DNA from: Alphaproteobacteria bacterium
GTDB lineage: Bacteria > Pseudomonadota > Alphaproteobacteria > GCA-2731375
NCBI GenBank assembly: GCA_030746295.1
Contig: JASLMY010000095.1
Location: 1-17,124 of the forward strand
Length of the DNA stretch: 17,124 nt
Direction: 5' to 3'
In this document: one piece after another, positions 1 to 7,907 of the stretch
Layout of the letters: each line of letters begins with the position of its first letter
How positions within the stretch are numbered: position 1 is the stretch's first letter
Position numbers and translations under genes: made by a program
The notes under the pieces: model-generated
Databases searched by the model: none
What the model was told of the DNA's origin: nothing
The model's input: the letters and a program-made list of their open reading frames with translations, nothing else

Positions 1-259
1 CGACTTCCAGCCCGTCCTCGGGCCGGAAACGGATGCCGGCGGCGATCCCCTTCCAGCAGACCGCGTCGAGGACCGCCTTCTCGTCCTTGAGCGACATGTA
101 GAGATGGCCCGAGCGCGCTTGGGTGAAGCCCGAGATCTCGCCGCGGACGCGGACATAGGCGAAACTCTCCTCGACCACCCGCTTCAGGCGGAAGGAGATC
201 TCGGAGACGCTGTATTCCGGCAGGTTTTGGGCCGGGGCGGCGGCGGGCGGCTCGGTCAT
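1..259 (-). CDS. xseA: Exodeoxyribonuclease VII large subunit, N-terminal part (runs off the window)
   Basis: The reverse strand from an ATG at 259 reads about 86 residues before the window edge. It contains EYSVSEIS, a [10 protein letters not shown] stretch, [10 protein letters not shown] and [10 protein letters not shown], which are the hallmarks of the N-terminal OB-fold DNA-binding domain of XseA. The full protein (usually 400-500 residues) joins several small XseB subunits to degrade single-stranded DNA into oligonucleotides in the cytoplasm. Only the binding domain is visible; the catalytic part lies outside. The gene is divergent from purD, with 101 bp between the start codons, an arrangement known in Alphaproteobacteria. 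Identification is by motif and is firm. Confidence 0.93.
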   Translation of the reverse strand, partial: MTEPPAAAPAQNLPEYSVSEISFRLKRVVEESFAYVRVRGEISGFTQARSGHLYMSLKDEKAVLDAVCWKGIAAGIRFRPEDGLEV

Positions 260-360
260 CGGGCTGTGTCCCTCTGGCCCGCTATGATACAAGATCGGAA
301 CAAGGAACAGAAAGCCCGCGCCACTGGCTAAGCGGGCCGGTCAGGGAGGGCAGCCAAGCC

Positions 361-1626
361 ATGAACGTCCTCGTCGTCGGCTCCGGCGGCCGCGAGCATG
401 CGCTGGTCTGGGCGCTCGCCGCTTCGCCGCTGGTCGACGCGCTCTACTGCGCCCCCGGCAACGGTGGCATCCAGGCCGACGCCACTTGCGTCGACATCGA
501 CGCCATGGACGCCGACGGCATCGTCGGCTTCTGCCGCTCCGAGGAGATCGAGTTCGTCGTCGTCGGGCCCGAGCAGCCGCTCGTTGCCGGCTTGGTCGAC
601 CGGCTGGACGCGGCCGGCATCAAGGCCTTTGGGCCGAGCGCCGCGGCCGCCCAGTTGGAAGGCTCCAAGGCCTTCACCAAGGACCTCTGCGCCGCCCACG
701 GCATCCCGACCGCACCCTATCGCTGCTTCCGTGGCCTCGACGCGGCCAAGGCTTACATCGAGGCAGAGGGCGCGCCGATCGTCGTCAAGGCCGACGGCCT
801 CGCCGCCGGCAAGGGTGCCATCGTTTGCGAGAGCGTGGCCGAGGCGACGGCGGCGGCCGAGGCGATCCTCGGCGGGCAGTTCGGCGCGGCGGGGGCCGAG
901 ATCGTCGTCGAGGGCTTTCTCGACGGCGAGGAGGCGAGCTTCTTCGCCCTTGCCGACGGCCGCCACGTCCTGCCGCTCGCCACCGCCCAGGACCACAAGC
1001 GGGTCGGCGACGGCGACACCGGTCCCAACACAGGCGGCATGGGCGCCTACTCGCCGGCCCCGGTGATGACCGAGGCCATGGTCGACCAGACCATGAACCG
1101 CATCATCCTGCCGACGGTCGAGGCGATGGCGGCGGCGGGCCGGCCCTTCAAGGGGGTGCTCTACGCCGGCCTGATGATCACGGCCGAAGGGCCGCAGTTG
1201 ATCGAATACAACGTCCGTTTCGGCGACCCGGAGGCCCAAGTGCTGATGCCGCGCCTGCGCTCGGACCTGCTGCCGGCGCTGATCGCCTGCGCCGACGGCG
1301 TCCTCGATCATGCCGACCTGCGCTGGCGCGAAGAGGCGGCGCTGACCGTGGTGATGGCGGCCGACGGCTATCCTGGCGCCTATCACAAGGGCAGCGAGAT
1401 CCGGAACCTGGCCGCAGCCGGCGAGCTGCCCGACATCACCATCTTCCACGCCGGTACCCGCGCCGACGGCGGCCGTATCTATGCCAATGGCGGCCGCGTC
1501 TTGGGGGTGACGGCACTGGGGCCTGAGATCGCCACGGCGAAGGCACGCGCCTATGAGGCGGTCGACGTGATCGACTGGCCGGCGGGCTTCTGCCGCCGCG
1601 ACATCGGTTGGCGGGTGGCCGGCTGA
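361..1626 (+). CDS. purD: Phosphoribosylamine-glycine ligase (GAR synthetase)
   Basis: This 421-residue cytosolic ATP-grasp enzyme joins glycine to 5-phosphoribosylamine using ATP, step two of de novo purine synthesis. The length matches the family (about 420-430). The N-terminus has the GxGGREHA signature (residues 7-14). The ATP-grasp region shows [11 protein letters not shown], then [10 protein letters not shown], then the metal-binding [10 protein letters not shown] segment. An AGGGAGGG ribosome site at 343-350 precedes the ATG by 10 bases. In the 101-bp gap to xseA a TATGAT at 283-288 could serve as a -10 (its reverse complement TATCAT could serve xseA), and a 6-bp GCCCGC/GCGGGC hairpin (314-337) lies in the leader; no purine riboswitch is apparent. 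The gene looks complete and ordinary. Confidence 0.97.
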   Translation: MNVLVVGSGGREHALVWALAASPLVDALYCAPGNGGIQADATCVDIDAMDADGIVGFCRSEEIEFVVVGPEQPLVAGLVDRLDAAGIKAFGPSAAAAQLEGSKAFTKDLCAAHGIPTAPYRCFRGLDAAKAYIEAEGAPIVVKADGLAAGKGAIVCESVAEATAAAEAILGGQFGAAGAEIVVEGFLDGEEASFFALADGRHVLPLATAQDHKRVGDGDTGPNTGGMGAYSPAPVMTEAMVDQTMNRIILPTVEAMAAAGRPFKGVLYAGLMITAEGPQLIEYNVRFGDPEAQVLMPRLRSDLLPALIACADGVLDHADLRWREEAALTVVMAADGYPGAYHKGSEIRNLAAAGELPDITIFHAGTRADGGRIYANGGRVLGVTALGPEIATAKARAYEAVDVIDWPAGFCRRDIGWRVAG

Positions 1627-1695
1627 CTGGACCCAAGGCGCAATAGTTGAGAGAATGCGGCCCGTGGGTAGGGGCGGCCCGCGAGGGGTAGGGCT

Positions 1696-2811
1696 ATGAG
1701 CAATCAGATTACTTACGATTCCACCTACGCCGTCGTCGATCCGACGGATTTCCGCCGCATGATCGAGGTCGACCGTTACGGCCGGCGCTCGGACGCGTTC
1801 GACGCCATTATCTCGGCGACGCACGACCACTTCTGGGACCCGTTGGACCCGGCCTATGTCGATTTCTCGATCCCGTTCGATGCCACTGCCGAGTACATGA
1901 TGCCGCCGGAGCGGATGCAGGAGTTCCGCGCCCCTGTCGTGCAAGAGCTGGATCAGGAGCGGAAGTTCGGCCTCTCCAGCCGCATCACCCACTGGCTCTT
2001 GTCCTCGATCCTGCACGGCGAGCAGGCCGCACTTTCGCTCTCGGCCGGGCTCTGCAGCCTGCTGATGGACCCGGGCGCCCAGGAATACGCCGCCAACCAG
2101 GCCCGCGAGGAGGCACGCCACGTCACCGCCTTCGCTCGCTACATCGAGGTCCGTTGGGGCGAGCCGCTGGAGATCGGCCAGGTTCTGGGCGACCTCCTGA
2201 CGGACCTCGTCACCACCGAGGTCGTCTGGAAGAAGCTCGTCGGCATGCAGATGCTGTTGGAAGGCTTGGCCATGGGCGCCTTCGCCAACCTGCATGCCAA
2301 TACGAACGACCCGGTGCTGCGGCGCCTGGTGCAGCTGGTGATGACGGACGAGGCCTTCCACCACAAGTTCGGTAAGATCTGGGCCGAGCGCACCATGCCG
2401 CACATGACCGCGGCCGAGCGCGACGAGATCGAGGATTGGGCCGCCGAGGTCTTCGAGGTCCTGCTCTTCAACCTCGTCAACATCCGCCAGAAGCAGGTCA
2501 TCTATCCCGAGTTCGGTCTCGACTGGGAGGAGGTGCGCGAAGGCGTACGCGAGGTCTATGACGATGCCGACCGTCGCAACGAGCTGAAGGAAGGCACCAA
2601 TGTCTTCCGCGTTCTGACCAAGACGCTCCTCAAGGCCGGCATCATCACCGAGCGGACTCGCGGCCTCTATGCCGGCTGGGTCGACATGGCCGAGCTCGAG
2701 GCGGAAGGCGAGGTCATGGTCGGCGACGCCATCGCCGCCGACGGCATCGAGTTCCTGCGCGCCATCAACAAGAACCGCCGCGCCATCGCCAGCAAGAGCG
2801 CCGTCGCCTGA
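1696..2811 (+). CDS. Ferritin-like diiron-carboxylate protein, function unknown (possible oxygenase)
   Basis: A 371-residue, probably cytoplasmic, mostly helical protein. It shows the two-fold E...ExxH pattern of a diiron four-helix bundle: E109 (in HGEQ), E139-x-x-H142 (EARH), E189 (in LLEG) and E219-x-x-H222 (DEAFHH). The spacing matches ferritin-like, ribonucleotide-reductase-R2-like and N-oxygenase/hydroxylase families. No signal peptide or membrane segment is evident. It starts at ATG 1696 behind GAGGGG (1683-1688). It lies 69 bp after purD and 120 bp before the two kinases, same strand. Established: such centres activate O2 for hydroxylation, desaturation or N-oxidation. Inferred: given the acyl-CoA ligase downstream, a lipid-like substrate is plausible, but none can be named. 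The specific family was not recognised with certainty. Confidence 0.75.
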   Translation: MSNQITYDSTYAVVDPTDFRRMIEVDRYGRRSDAFDAIISATHDHFWDPLDPAYVDFSIPFDATAEYMMPPERMQEFRAPVVQELDQERKFGLSSRITHWLLSSILHGEQAALSLSAGLCSLLMDPGAQEYAANQAREEARHVTAFARYIEVRWGEPLEIGQVLGDLLTDLVTTEVVWKKLVGMQMLLEGLAMGAFANLHANTNDPVLRRLVQLVMTDEAFHHKFGKIWAERTMPHMTAAERDEIEDWAAEVFEVLLFNLVNIRQKQVIYPEFGLDWEEVREGVREVYDDADRRNELKEGTNVFRVLTKTLLKAGIITERTRGLYAGWVDMAELEAEGEVMVGDAIAADGIEFLRAINKNRRAIASKSAVA

Positions 2812-2821
2812 GGCGTTTCCC

Positions 2822-2841
2822 CAACGATTCGGAAATCGTTG
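2822..2841 (+). terminator. Perfect 8-bp hairpin between diiron gene and kinase operon
   Basis: CAACGATT (2822-2829) pairs perfectly with AATCGTTG (2834-2841) around a CGGA loop, ten bases after the diiron gene stop. No T-run follows, so it is not a classic intrinsic terminator. It could attenuate transcription, stabilise an mRNA 3' end or be an operator. Confidence 0.35.
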
Positions 2842-2858
2842 CCGACCGTCCCGGCGGG

Positions 2859-2889
2859 TTGTTCCGGGCGGGGAGGCTTGTGCTAGCAT
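2859..2889 (+). promoter_or_regulatory. Candidate promoter for the kinase-kinase-ligase operon
   Basis: TTGTTC at 2859-2864 is followed, 19 bases on, by TAGCAT at 2884-2889, preceded by a TG one base upstream (extended -10). Transcription would begin near 2896. This argues that the kinase starts at ATG 2932 rather than at the upstream in-frame ATG 2893. Sequence match only; moderate to weak. Confidence 0.35.
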
Positions 2890-2931
2890 CCCTTGCAGTC
2901 GGGTACGCCTCGGAGGCCTCGGAAGACAGCG

Positions 2932-3996
2932 ATGACCCAGTTGGAGGACACGTTCGCCGGCACCATGGCGGTGCGCGAGCAGCACCGTTTCGATCCGGCC
3001 CGCCTGCAGCGCTACATGGAAGCACATGTCGAGGGCTTCTCCGGCAGCCTGGAGGTGGAGCAGTTTCGGGGCGGCCAGTCCTGCCCGACCTACAAGCTCT
3101 CCGCCGGCGGCAAGAGCTATGTCCTGCGCCGCAAGCCGCCCGGTAAGCTGTTGCCCTCGGCGCATGCCGTCGACCGCGAGTGCCGGGTCATCAGCGCCCT
3201 CTACGACACGCCGGTGCCGGTGGCCAAGAGCTACGCCCTCTCAGAGGACGAGAGCATCGTCGGCACCGCCTTCTACATCATGGAATGGGTCGAGGGCCGG
3301 GTCTTCTGGGAGCCGACCCTGCCGGGCCTCTCGAAGGCCGAGCGCGGCGCCGTCTACGACGCCATGAACGAGGTCTTGGCCGAGCTGCACAAGGTCGACT
3401 ACGAGGCCGTGGGATTGGGCGATTTCGGCCGCCCCGGCGACTACTGCGCCCGCCAAATCTCGCGCTGGACCAAGCAGTACAAGGCTTCGGAGACGGAGAA
3501 GATCGAGGCCATGGAGCGGCTGATCGAATGGCTGCCCGAGAACATACCCGGCCCCGACGAGACCACGGTGGTGCATGGCGACTATCGCCTCGACAACATG
3601 ATCTTCCACCCGACCGAGCCGCGGGTCCTGGCGGTCCTCGACTGGGAGCTCTCGACGCTGGGCCACCCCTTGGGCGACTTCACCTATCAGCTGATGGGCT
3701 GGCGCCTCGGCGGCGATCTCTTCCGCGGCGTCGCCGGCGCCGACCTCGAGGCCCTCGGCATCCCGAGCGAGGCGGAATACGTTGCCGCCTATTGCCGGCG
3801 CACCGGGCGCGACGGAATCGACAACCTGGAATGGTACCTCGCCTACAACATGTTCCGGCTCGCCGGCATCCTGCAGGGCATCATGGGCCGGGCGCTCGAC
3901 GGCACGGCGGCCAGCGAGCACGCCTTCGAGCAGGGCAGGCGGGCGCGGCCGATCGCGGAAGCCGCCTGGGCCCAGGTCGAGGCCCTGGCCGGATGA
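2932..3996 (+). CDS. APH/ACAD10-11-like phosphotransferase, copy 1
   Basis: A 354-residue cytosolic kinase of the aminoglycoside-phosphotransferase fold. The N-lobe has the EQFRGGQSCPTY glycine loop (residues 43-54) and a likely ATP-lysine in the RRKPPG segment (K68). The catalytic loop is HGDYRLDN (215-222, D217 as base, N222 for metal) and the second metal motif is DWE (237-239). SETE and RLIEWLPEN stretches are typical of the subfamily annotated as phosphotransferase family protein. ATG 2932 is preferred because GGAAGACA lies just upstream; an in-frame ATG at 2893 would add 13 unconserved residues. Family knowledge: relatives (LvaA, ACAD10/11 N-domains) phosphorylate hydroxyacyl-CoAs, not antibiotics. 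The next gene is a paralogue with overlapping start. Exact substrate is unknown. Confidence 0.85.
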   Translation: MTQLEDTFAGTMAVREQHRFDPARLQRYMEAHVEGFSGSLEVEQFRGGQSCPTYKLSAGGKSYVLRRKPPGKLLPSAHAVDRECRVISALYDTPVPVAKSYALSEDESIVGTAFYIMEWVEGRVFWEPTLPGLSKAERGAVYDAMNEVLAELHKVDYEAVGLGDFGRPGDYCARQISRWTKQYKASETEKIEAMERLIEWLPENIPGPDETTVVHGDYRLDNMIFHPTEPRVLAVLDWELSTLGHPLGDFTYQLMGWRLGGDLFRGVAGADLEALGIPSEAEYVAAYCRRTGRDGIDNLEWYLAYNMFRLAGILQGIMGRALDGTAASEHAFEQGRRARPIAEAAWAQVEALAG

Positions 3997-5045
3997 GCGA
4001 GGCCCACGACGGCGTCGAGATCGTCCCGGTCCGCGAAGCGCACCGCCTGGACGAGGCCGCCCTGGCGCGCCACCTGACGACCCATCTCGACGGATTCGAG
4101 GGCCCGCTCAGGGTCAGCCAGTTCGAGGGCGGGCAGTCGAACCCGACTTATCTGTTGCAGACGCCGGGTTGCCAATACGTCATGCGCAAGAAGCCGCCCG
4201 GCGAGCTCTTGCCCTCGGCGCACGCGGTCGACCGAGAATACCGAGTGATGACCGCACTGGCCGAGACCGACGTACCGGTGCCCGAGACACTGCTTTTCGT
4301 CGAGGACGAGAGCATCGTCGGCACGCCATTCTTCATTATGCAACGGGTCGCCGGCCGAGTCCTCGTCGATCCCTTGCTGCCCGGCCTCTCGGCCGCCGAC
4401 CGGCGCGCCCTTTACGACCACTTCGCCGAAGTTCTGGCTGCATTGCACACGGTCGACCACGAGGCGGTGGGACTTGGCGACTTCGGCCGCCCCGGCAGCT
4501 ACTACGCCCGCCAGATCGGCCGCTGGACCAAGCAGTACCGCGCTTCGGAGACCGAGGACATCCCGGCCATGGACCGCCTGATCGAATGGTTGCCGGAGAA
4601 CGTGCCGGAATCGGACACGGTCTCGATCGTGCACGGCGACTACCGGATCGGTAACTGCATCGTCCACCCGACCGAGCCCCGGATCGTCGCGGTCCTGGAC
4701 TGGGAGCTCTCGACGCTAGGCCACCCGCTGGCCGACCTCTCCTATGCCTGCATGGGCTATCACGCCGACCTGGGCCATATCGAGAGCTTCATCGGCATCG
4801 ACTTCGAGGCCACGGGCATTCCCACCGAAGCCGCCTTCGTCGCCCGCTACTGCGCCGCCACCGGCCGCGAGGAAATCGAGAACTGGAGCTTCTACGTCGC
4901 TTTCTCGCTCTTCCGCATAGCGGCGATCGTGCAGGGGGTCTACAAGCGCGGCCTCGACGGCATCGCCTCCTCCGAGCGCGCCATCGGCTTCAAGGACGAC
5001 TGCCGGCTCCGCGCCGAGCAGGCCTGGGAGCTGGTGCGGGATTGA
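3993..5045 (+). CDS. APH/ACAD10-11-like phosphotransferase, copy 2
   Basis: A 350-residue paralogue of the preceding gene, starting inside its stop (ATGA, 3993-3996), so translation is probably coupled. Shared blocks include GGQS-PTY, RKPPGxLLPSAHAVDRE, DESIVGT, AVGLGDFGRPG and RWTKQYxASETE. The catalytic loop is HGDYRIGN (214-221) and the metal motif DWE (236-238), so kinase residues are intact. It differs from copy 1 mainly in the C-terminal substrate half (CMGYHADLGHIESF versus QLMGWRLGGDLFRG) and in IG for LD in the catalytic loop. This suggests an old tandem duplication with substrate divergence or a heterodimer. The frame is also open upstream through copy 1, but that part reads as an arginine-rich shadow and is not coding. 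Cytosolic; substrate unknown, hydroxyacyl-CoA plausible. Confidence 0.85.
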   Translation: MSEAHDGVEIVPVREAHRLDEAALARHLTTHLDGFEGPLRVSQFEGGQSNPTYLLQTPGCQYVMRKKPPGELLPSAHAVDREYRVMTALAETDVPVPETLLFVEDESIVGTPFFIMQRVAGRVLVDPLLPGLSAADRRALYDHFAEVLAALHTVDHEAVGLGDFGRPGSYYARQIGRWTKQYRASETEDIPAMDRLIEWLPENVPESDTVSIVHGDYRIGNCIVHPTEPRIVAVLDWELSTLGHPLADLSYACMGYHADLGHIESFIGIDFEATGIPTEAAFVARYCAATGREEIENWSFYVAFSLFRIAAIVQGVYKRGLDGIASSERAIGFKDDCRLRAEQAWELVRD

Positions 5046-5061
5046 GCCTCGGGGGCGGCCG

Positions 5062-6609
5062 ATGACGATGCAGCTGACGCAGGCGCTGAAACGGGCCGCC
5101 CAGATCAACCGAAACGGCATTGCCACCGAGTTCGGTGAGCGACGGCGGTCCTGGTCCGAGTTCGCCCGGCGGGTGGCCAGGCTCGCCGGCGCCCTTCGCG
5201 GGCTCGGCATCGCGCCGGGCGACCGGGTGGCGATCCTGGCTCTCAACTCGGACCGCTATCTCGAATATTTCTTTGCCGTCGCCTGGGCCGGCGGCGTCTT
5301 CGTGCCGGTCAACACTCGCCTCGCCGGGCCCGAGGTCGTCTACTGGCTGAACGATTCCGAGAGCCGGGTCCTCTTCCTCGACGATAACTTCCACCACCTC
5401 TTCGAGGAGATCCGCGCCGAGCTGGAGACGATCGAGAACGTCGTCTACATGGTCGACGACGCCTCGCCCCAGGGCATGCTGCCCTACGAGGAGCTGGTCG
5501 CCGGCGCCGAGGCGGCCCCGGACGCGCTTGCCGGCGGCGGCGACCTCGCCGGCATCTTCTACACCGGCGGCACCACCGGCCGCTCCAAGGGCGTGATGTT
5601 GAGCCATACCAACCTCGTCTCCAACGCCTTCAACATGATGCCGGCGATGCAGTTCACCGAGGCCTCGTCCTATCTGCACGCGGCGCCGATGTTCCATCTG
5701 GCGGACGGCGCCTGCACCTTCGCGGTGACCATGACCGGGGGCCGGCACAGCTTCATCTCCAGCTTCGATCCGGCCGCGGCGCTGGAGGCTCTCGACCGCT
5801 ATCGGGTCAGCAACGGGCTCTTCGTGCCGACCATGATCAACATGATGGTGCAGCACCCGGACGTCGGCCGCCACGACCTCTCGCATCTGAGGCGGGTGAT
5901 GTACGGCGCCTCGCCGATGCCCGACGCGGTGCTGGCCCGGGCCATGGCGCTGATGCCGGAGGTCGCCTTCTGGCACGGCTACGGCCAGACCGAGGCGGCG
6001 CCGGCCCTGACCCAACTGGCGCCCGAGCATCACGAGACGCGCCGGGGCTCGATCGGCCGCGCCGTCCTCGGCGCCGAGATCCGGATCTTGGATACCGACG
6101 ACCGCGAGCTGCCACGGGGGCAGGTCGGCGAGATCTGCGGCCGCGGCCCCAACGTTATGCTCGGCTACTGGAAGCAGCCGGAGCTGACCGCCGAGACGCT
6201 TCGCGGCGGCTGGCTGCATACCGGCGACGGCGGCTACATGGACGCGGACGGCTTCGTCTACATCGTCGACCGGTTGAAGGACATGATCATCTCGGGCGGC
6301 GAGAACGTCTACTCGGCCGAGGTCGAGAACGCCATCCACCAGCACGCCGCGGTGGCGGAGTGCGCCGTCATCGGCGTGCCGGACAGCGACTGGGGCGAGC
6401 GGGTCCACGCCGTCGTCCGGTTGCTCGAGGGCGAGACGCTCTCCGAGGCGGCGTTGATCCACCATTGCCGGGGCCTGATCGCCAACTACAAGTGCCCCCG
6501 AAGCGTCGACTTTCGCGACGAGCCCCTGCCCTTGAGCGGCGCCGGCAAGATCCTCAAGACCGAGCTCAGAAGACCCTTCTGGGAGGGCCATGAGAAGCAG
6601 GTCAACTGA
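5062..6609 (+). CDS. AMP-forming acyl-CoA synthetase (fatty-acid-CoA ligase family)
   Basis: A complete 515-residue ANL-superfamily ligase that activates a carboxylic acid with ATP to an acyl-adenylate and then to a CoA thioester. The P-loop is YTGGTTGRSKG (167-177), the adenylate motif GYGQTE (306-311), then TGD (387-389), the hinge DRLKDMIISGGENVY (403-417) and the C-terminal catalytic lysine in SGAGKILK (K496). It starts 16 bases after the kinase stop, so it is very likely cotranscribed. A second in-frame ATG lies two codons in. The family includes long- and medium-chain ligases; chain length cannot be read from sequence. Next to two APH-like kinases, the layout resembles levulinate-type pathways, in which an acid is CoA-activated and then phosphorylated on a hydroxyl. 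Confidence 0.9.
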   Translation: MTMQLTQALKRAAQINRNGIATEFGERRRSWSEFARRVARLAGALRGLGIAPGDRVAILALNSDRYLEYFFAVAWAGGVFVPVNTRLAGPEVVYWLNDSESRVLFLDDNFHHLFEEIRAELETIENVVYMVDDASPQGMLPYEELVAGAEAAPDALAGGGDLAGIFYTGGTTGRSKGVMLSHTNLVSNAFNMMPAMQFTEASSYLHAAPMFHLADGACTFAVTMTGGRHSFISSFDPAAALEALDRYRVSNGLFVPTMINMMVQHPDVGRHDLSHLRRVMYGASPMPDAVLARAMALMPEVAFWHGYGQTEAAPALTQLAPEHHETRRGSIGRAVLGAEIRILDTDDRELPRGQVGEICGRGPNVMLGYWKQPELTAETLRGGWLHTGDGGYMDADGFVYIVDRLKDMIISGGENVYSAEVENAIHQHAAVAECAVIGVPDSDWGERVHAVVRLLEGETLSEAALIHHCRGLIANYKCPRSVDFRDEPLPLSGAGKILKTELRRPFWEGHEKQVN

Positions 6610-6620
6610 GCCATTCTCGC

Positions 6621-6661
6621 CCGTCTCGTGCCGCCGGGCGCTGCCGGCGCGGGTGAGACGG
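6621..6661 (+). terminator. Nested GC-rich hairpin after the acyl-CoA synthetase
   Basis: CCGTCTC (6621-6627) pairs with GAGACGG (6655-6661), and inside it CGCCGG (6632-6637) pairs with CCGGCG (6644-6649). It begins 12 bases after the stop codon. No T-tract follows, so a factor-dependent end or RNA-stabilising structure is as likely as an intrinsic terminator. Confidence 0.45.
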
Positions 6662-6720
6662 CCAATTGGCGGCGGCTCCATTGACGACGATCAAGGGGTA
6701 GTGCTGCGGAATTCGCGAGA

Positions 6721-6757
6721 GTTGTGTAAAGTGTATAAAGTAGTTGTGCCGGCACAA
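6721..6757 (+). promoter_or_regulatory. AT-rich promoter-like segment with a 14-bp perfect palindrome upstream of the FecR gene
   Basis: TATAAA at 6734-6739 stands out in a GC-rich background and is preceded by near-repeats (GTGTAAAG and GTATAAAG). Directly downstream, TTGTGCC-GGCACAA (6744-6757) is a perfect inverted repeat that would cover the start of transcription if TATAAA is the -10. This is where a repressor would bind. No convincing -35 was found (TTGACG at 6681-6686 is too far upstream). Regulator unknown. Confidence 0.45.
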
Positions 6758-6792
6758 GGTCGAGGCGCCCGAGTAGAGGGGGAGGGAAGCCG

Positions 6793-7239
6793 ATGCGTAT
6801 CGTAGCTGTGGCAGCGCTGCTGGTCGCGGCGTTATGGGTTGGGCCGTCGGCGGCGGCGGAGGATGCCATCGGCAGCGTCAAGACGGTCGAGGGCAGCGCC
6901 CATGTCGAGCGCGCCGGCAAACGCGAGGCGGCCAAGGTCGGCACCGCGGTATTCCGCCACGACGCCCTGCAGACCGGCAAGGACGGCAGCATGGGCGTGA
7001 CGCTGAAAGACGAGACCATGATCTCGGTCGGACCCAACACCGAGCTCCATCTCGACAGCTTCGCCTTCGAGCCCGAGGAAAAGAAATACTCGTTCGTCAC
7101 CCGGATTAGCCGCGGCACCCTCTTCTATGTCTCCGGCCTGATCGCCAAGCTGTCGCCGCAGTCGACCAAGGTGGTGACGCCAGGCGGCACGGTGGGCGTC
7201 CGCGGCACCCGCTTCGTCGTCCGGGCCGGCGGCAAGTAG
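6793..7239 (+). CDS. Secreted FecR-domain protein (periplasmic)
   Basis: A 148-residue protein with a cleavable signal peptide (MRIVAVAALLVAALW, likely cut after the AAA at 20-22) followed by a single FecR domain: VGTAVFRHDALQTGKDG (about 49-65), ISVGPNTELHLDSFAF and GTVGVRGTRFVV near the C-terminus. Unlike true FecR sigma regulators it has no cytoplasmic anti-sigma helix and no transmembrane anchor, so it should be free in the periplasm. A strong purine-rich ribosome site (GAGGGGGAGGGAAG) precedes ATG 6793. Seventeen bases separate it from the OmpA-domain lipoprotein, so the two are probably one operon. Small FecR-domain proteins of this sort occur near CHASE2 cyclases, one of which is encoded nearby on the other strand; a signalling partnership is inference. 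Confidence 0.85.
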   Translation: MRIVAVAALLVAALWVGPSAAAEDAIGSVKTVEGSAHVERAGKREAAKVGTAVFRHDALQTGKDGSMGVTLKDETMISVGPNTELHLDSFAFEPEEKKYSFVTRISRGTLFYVSGLIAKLSPQSTKVVTPGGTVGVRGTRFVVRAGGK

Positions 7240-7255
7240 AAGGGAGCGGGAGGCC

Positions 7256-7873
7256 ATGACACCCAACCGTTTCCCCGCCGCCCTGACGGCGGCCATCCTG
7301 GCGACGCTGTTGCTGCTGGCCGGTTGCGGCGGCCTTCCCGACAACGCGGTAGTGCTGCTGGCGAACGCGGACGGCAGCGTCGGTGAGGTCGAGGTCGCCA
7401 ACGCCGGCAAGAGCCAGGTCCTCAGCAAGGTCAACGAGGGTACCGAGCTTCGCGCCAAGCAGGCTCCTGGCGAGGTCTTCGTCGCCAAGCAGGAAGACGT
7501 CGACAAGGTCTTCGGCAAGGCGATCGCCGCCAGCCCCGAGCCGCCGGTCAGGTTCCTGATCTATTTCGAGAGCGGCGGTGCCGTGCTGACGTCTGAGTCA
7601 GAGCAGCAGCTGCCGAAGATTCTCGAGGCCATCGGCGCCCGTCCCGCGCCCGAGGTCGATATCAGCGGCCACGCCGACCGCGCCGGCTCGACGGAGTTGA
7701 ACAACAAGCTGGCGCTCGAGCGAGCCCAGGCGGTCAGGGAGCGAATCGTCGCCATCGGCGTCGACCCGGCCCGGATCTCGGTCTCCTCGCACGGCGAGAA
7801 CAACCCCTTGATCCCGACCGAAGACGACGTCGCCGAGCCGCGCAACCGCCGGGTCGAGGTGGTCGTCAAATAG
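7256..7873 (+). CDS. OmpA-domain lipoprotein (peptidoglycan-binding)
   Basis: A 205-residue protein with a lipoprotein signal ending in the lipobox LLAGC (lipidated C24). A linker of about 80 residues follows, then an OmpA-like C-terminal domain (about 95-205): IYFESGGAVLTSES, DISGHADRAGSTELNNKLALERAQAV (the NxxL...RA peptidoglycan-binding region), SSHGENNPL and RNRRVEVVVK. It should be anchored in a membrane by its lipid and bind diaminopimelate of peptidoglycan. GGGAGG lies just before ATG 7256. It shares an operon with the FecR-domain gene. It converges on the amidohydrolase with only 34 bp between stops. It resembles Pal in fold but not in its N-terminal half, and no tol genes are present, so it is not called Pal. 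Confidence 0.88.
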   Translation: MTPNRFPAALTAAILATLLLLAGCGGLPDNAVVLLANADGSVGEVEVANAGKSQVLSKVNEGTELRAKQAPGEVFVAKQEDVDKVFGKAIAASPEPPVRFLIYFESGGAVLTSESEQQLPKILEAIGARPAPEVDISGHADRAGSTELNNKLALERAQAVRERIVAIGVDPARISVSSHGENNPLIPTEDDVAEPRNRRVEVVVK

Positions 7874-7907
7874 GCCGCCGGGGACGGGGTGGCACCGGTC
7901 TTTCTAA

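Noticed and set aside
328..3165. 945-codon open frame on the minus strand across purD and the diiron gene
   Set aside because: It is antisense to two well-identified genes; its composition (rich in D, G, R, A, V, H) is what a high-GC antisense frame gives, with no domain motif.
3180..3992. Upstream extension of the second kinase through the first kinase gene
   Set aside because: Arginine/proline-rich shadow in another frame of copy 1; the family sequence begins at ATG 3993 in the ATGA overlap.
2932..5045. Antibiotic (aminoglycoside) resistance role for the APH-fold genes
   Set aside because: The DFGRPG, RWTKQY and IEWLPEN signatures and the CoA-ligase neighbour fit the ACAD10/11- and LvaA-like branch rather than drug kinases.
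4990..6681. 563-codon minus-strand open frame opposite the acyl-CoA synthetase
   Set aside because: The plus strand carries every ANL-ligase motif in order; the antisense frame has none and is low-complexity.
7874..7907. Bidirectional terminator between the OmpA lipoprotein and the amidohydrolase
   Set aside because: Only a short ACCGGT palindrome and a TTTCT are present; no convincing stem with a T-run on either strand.
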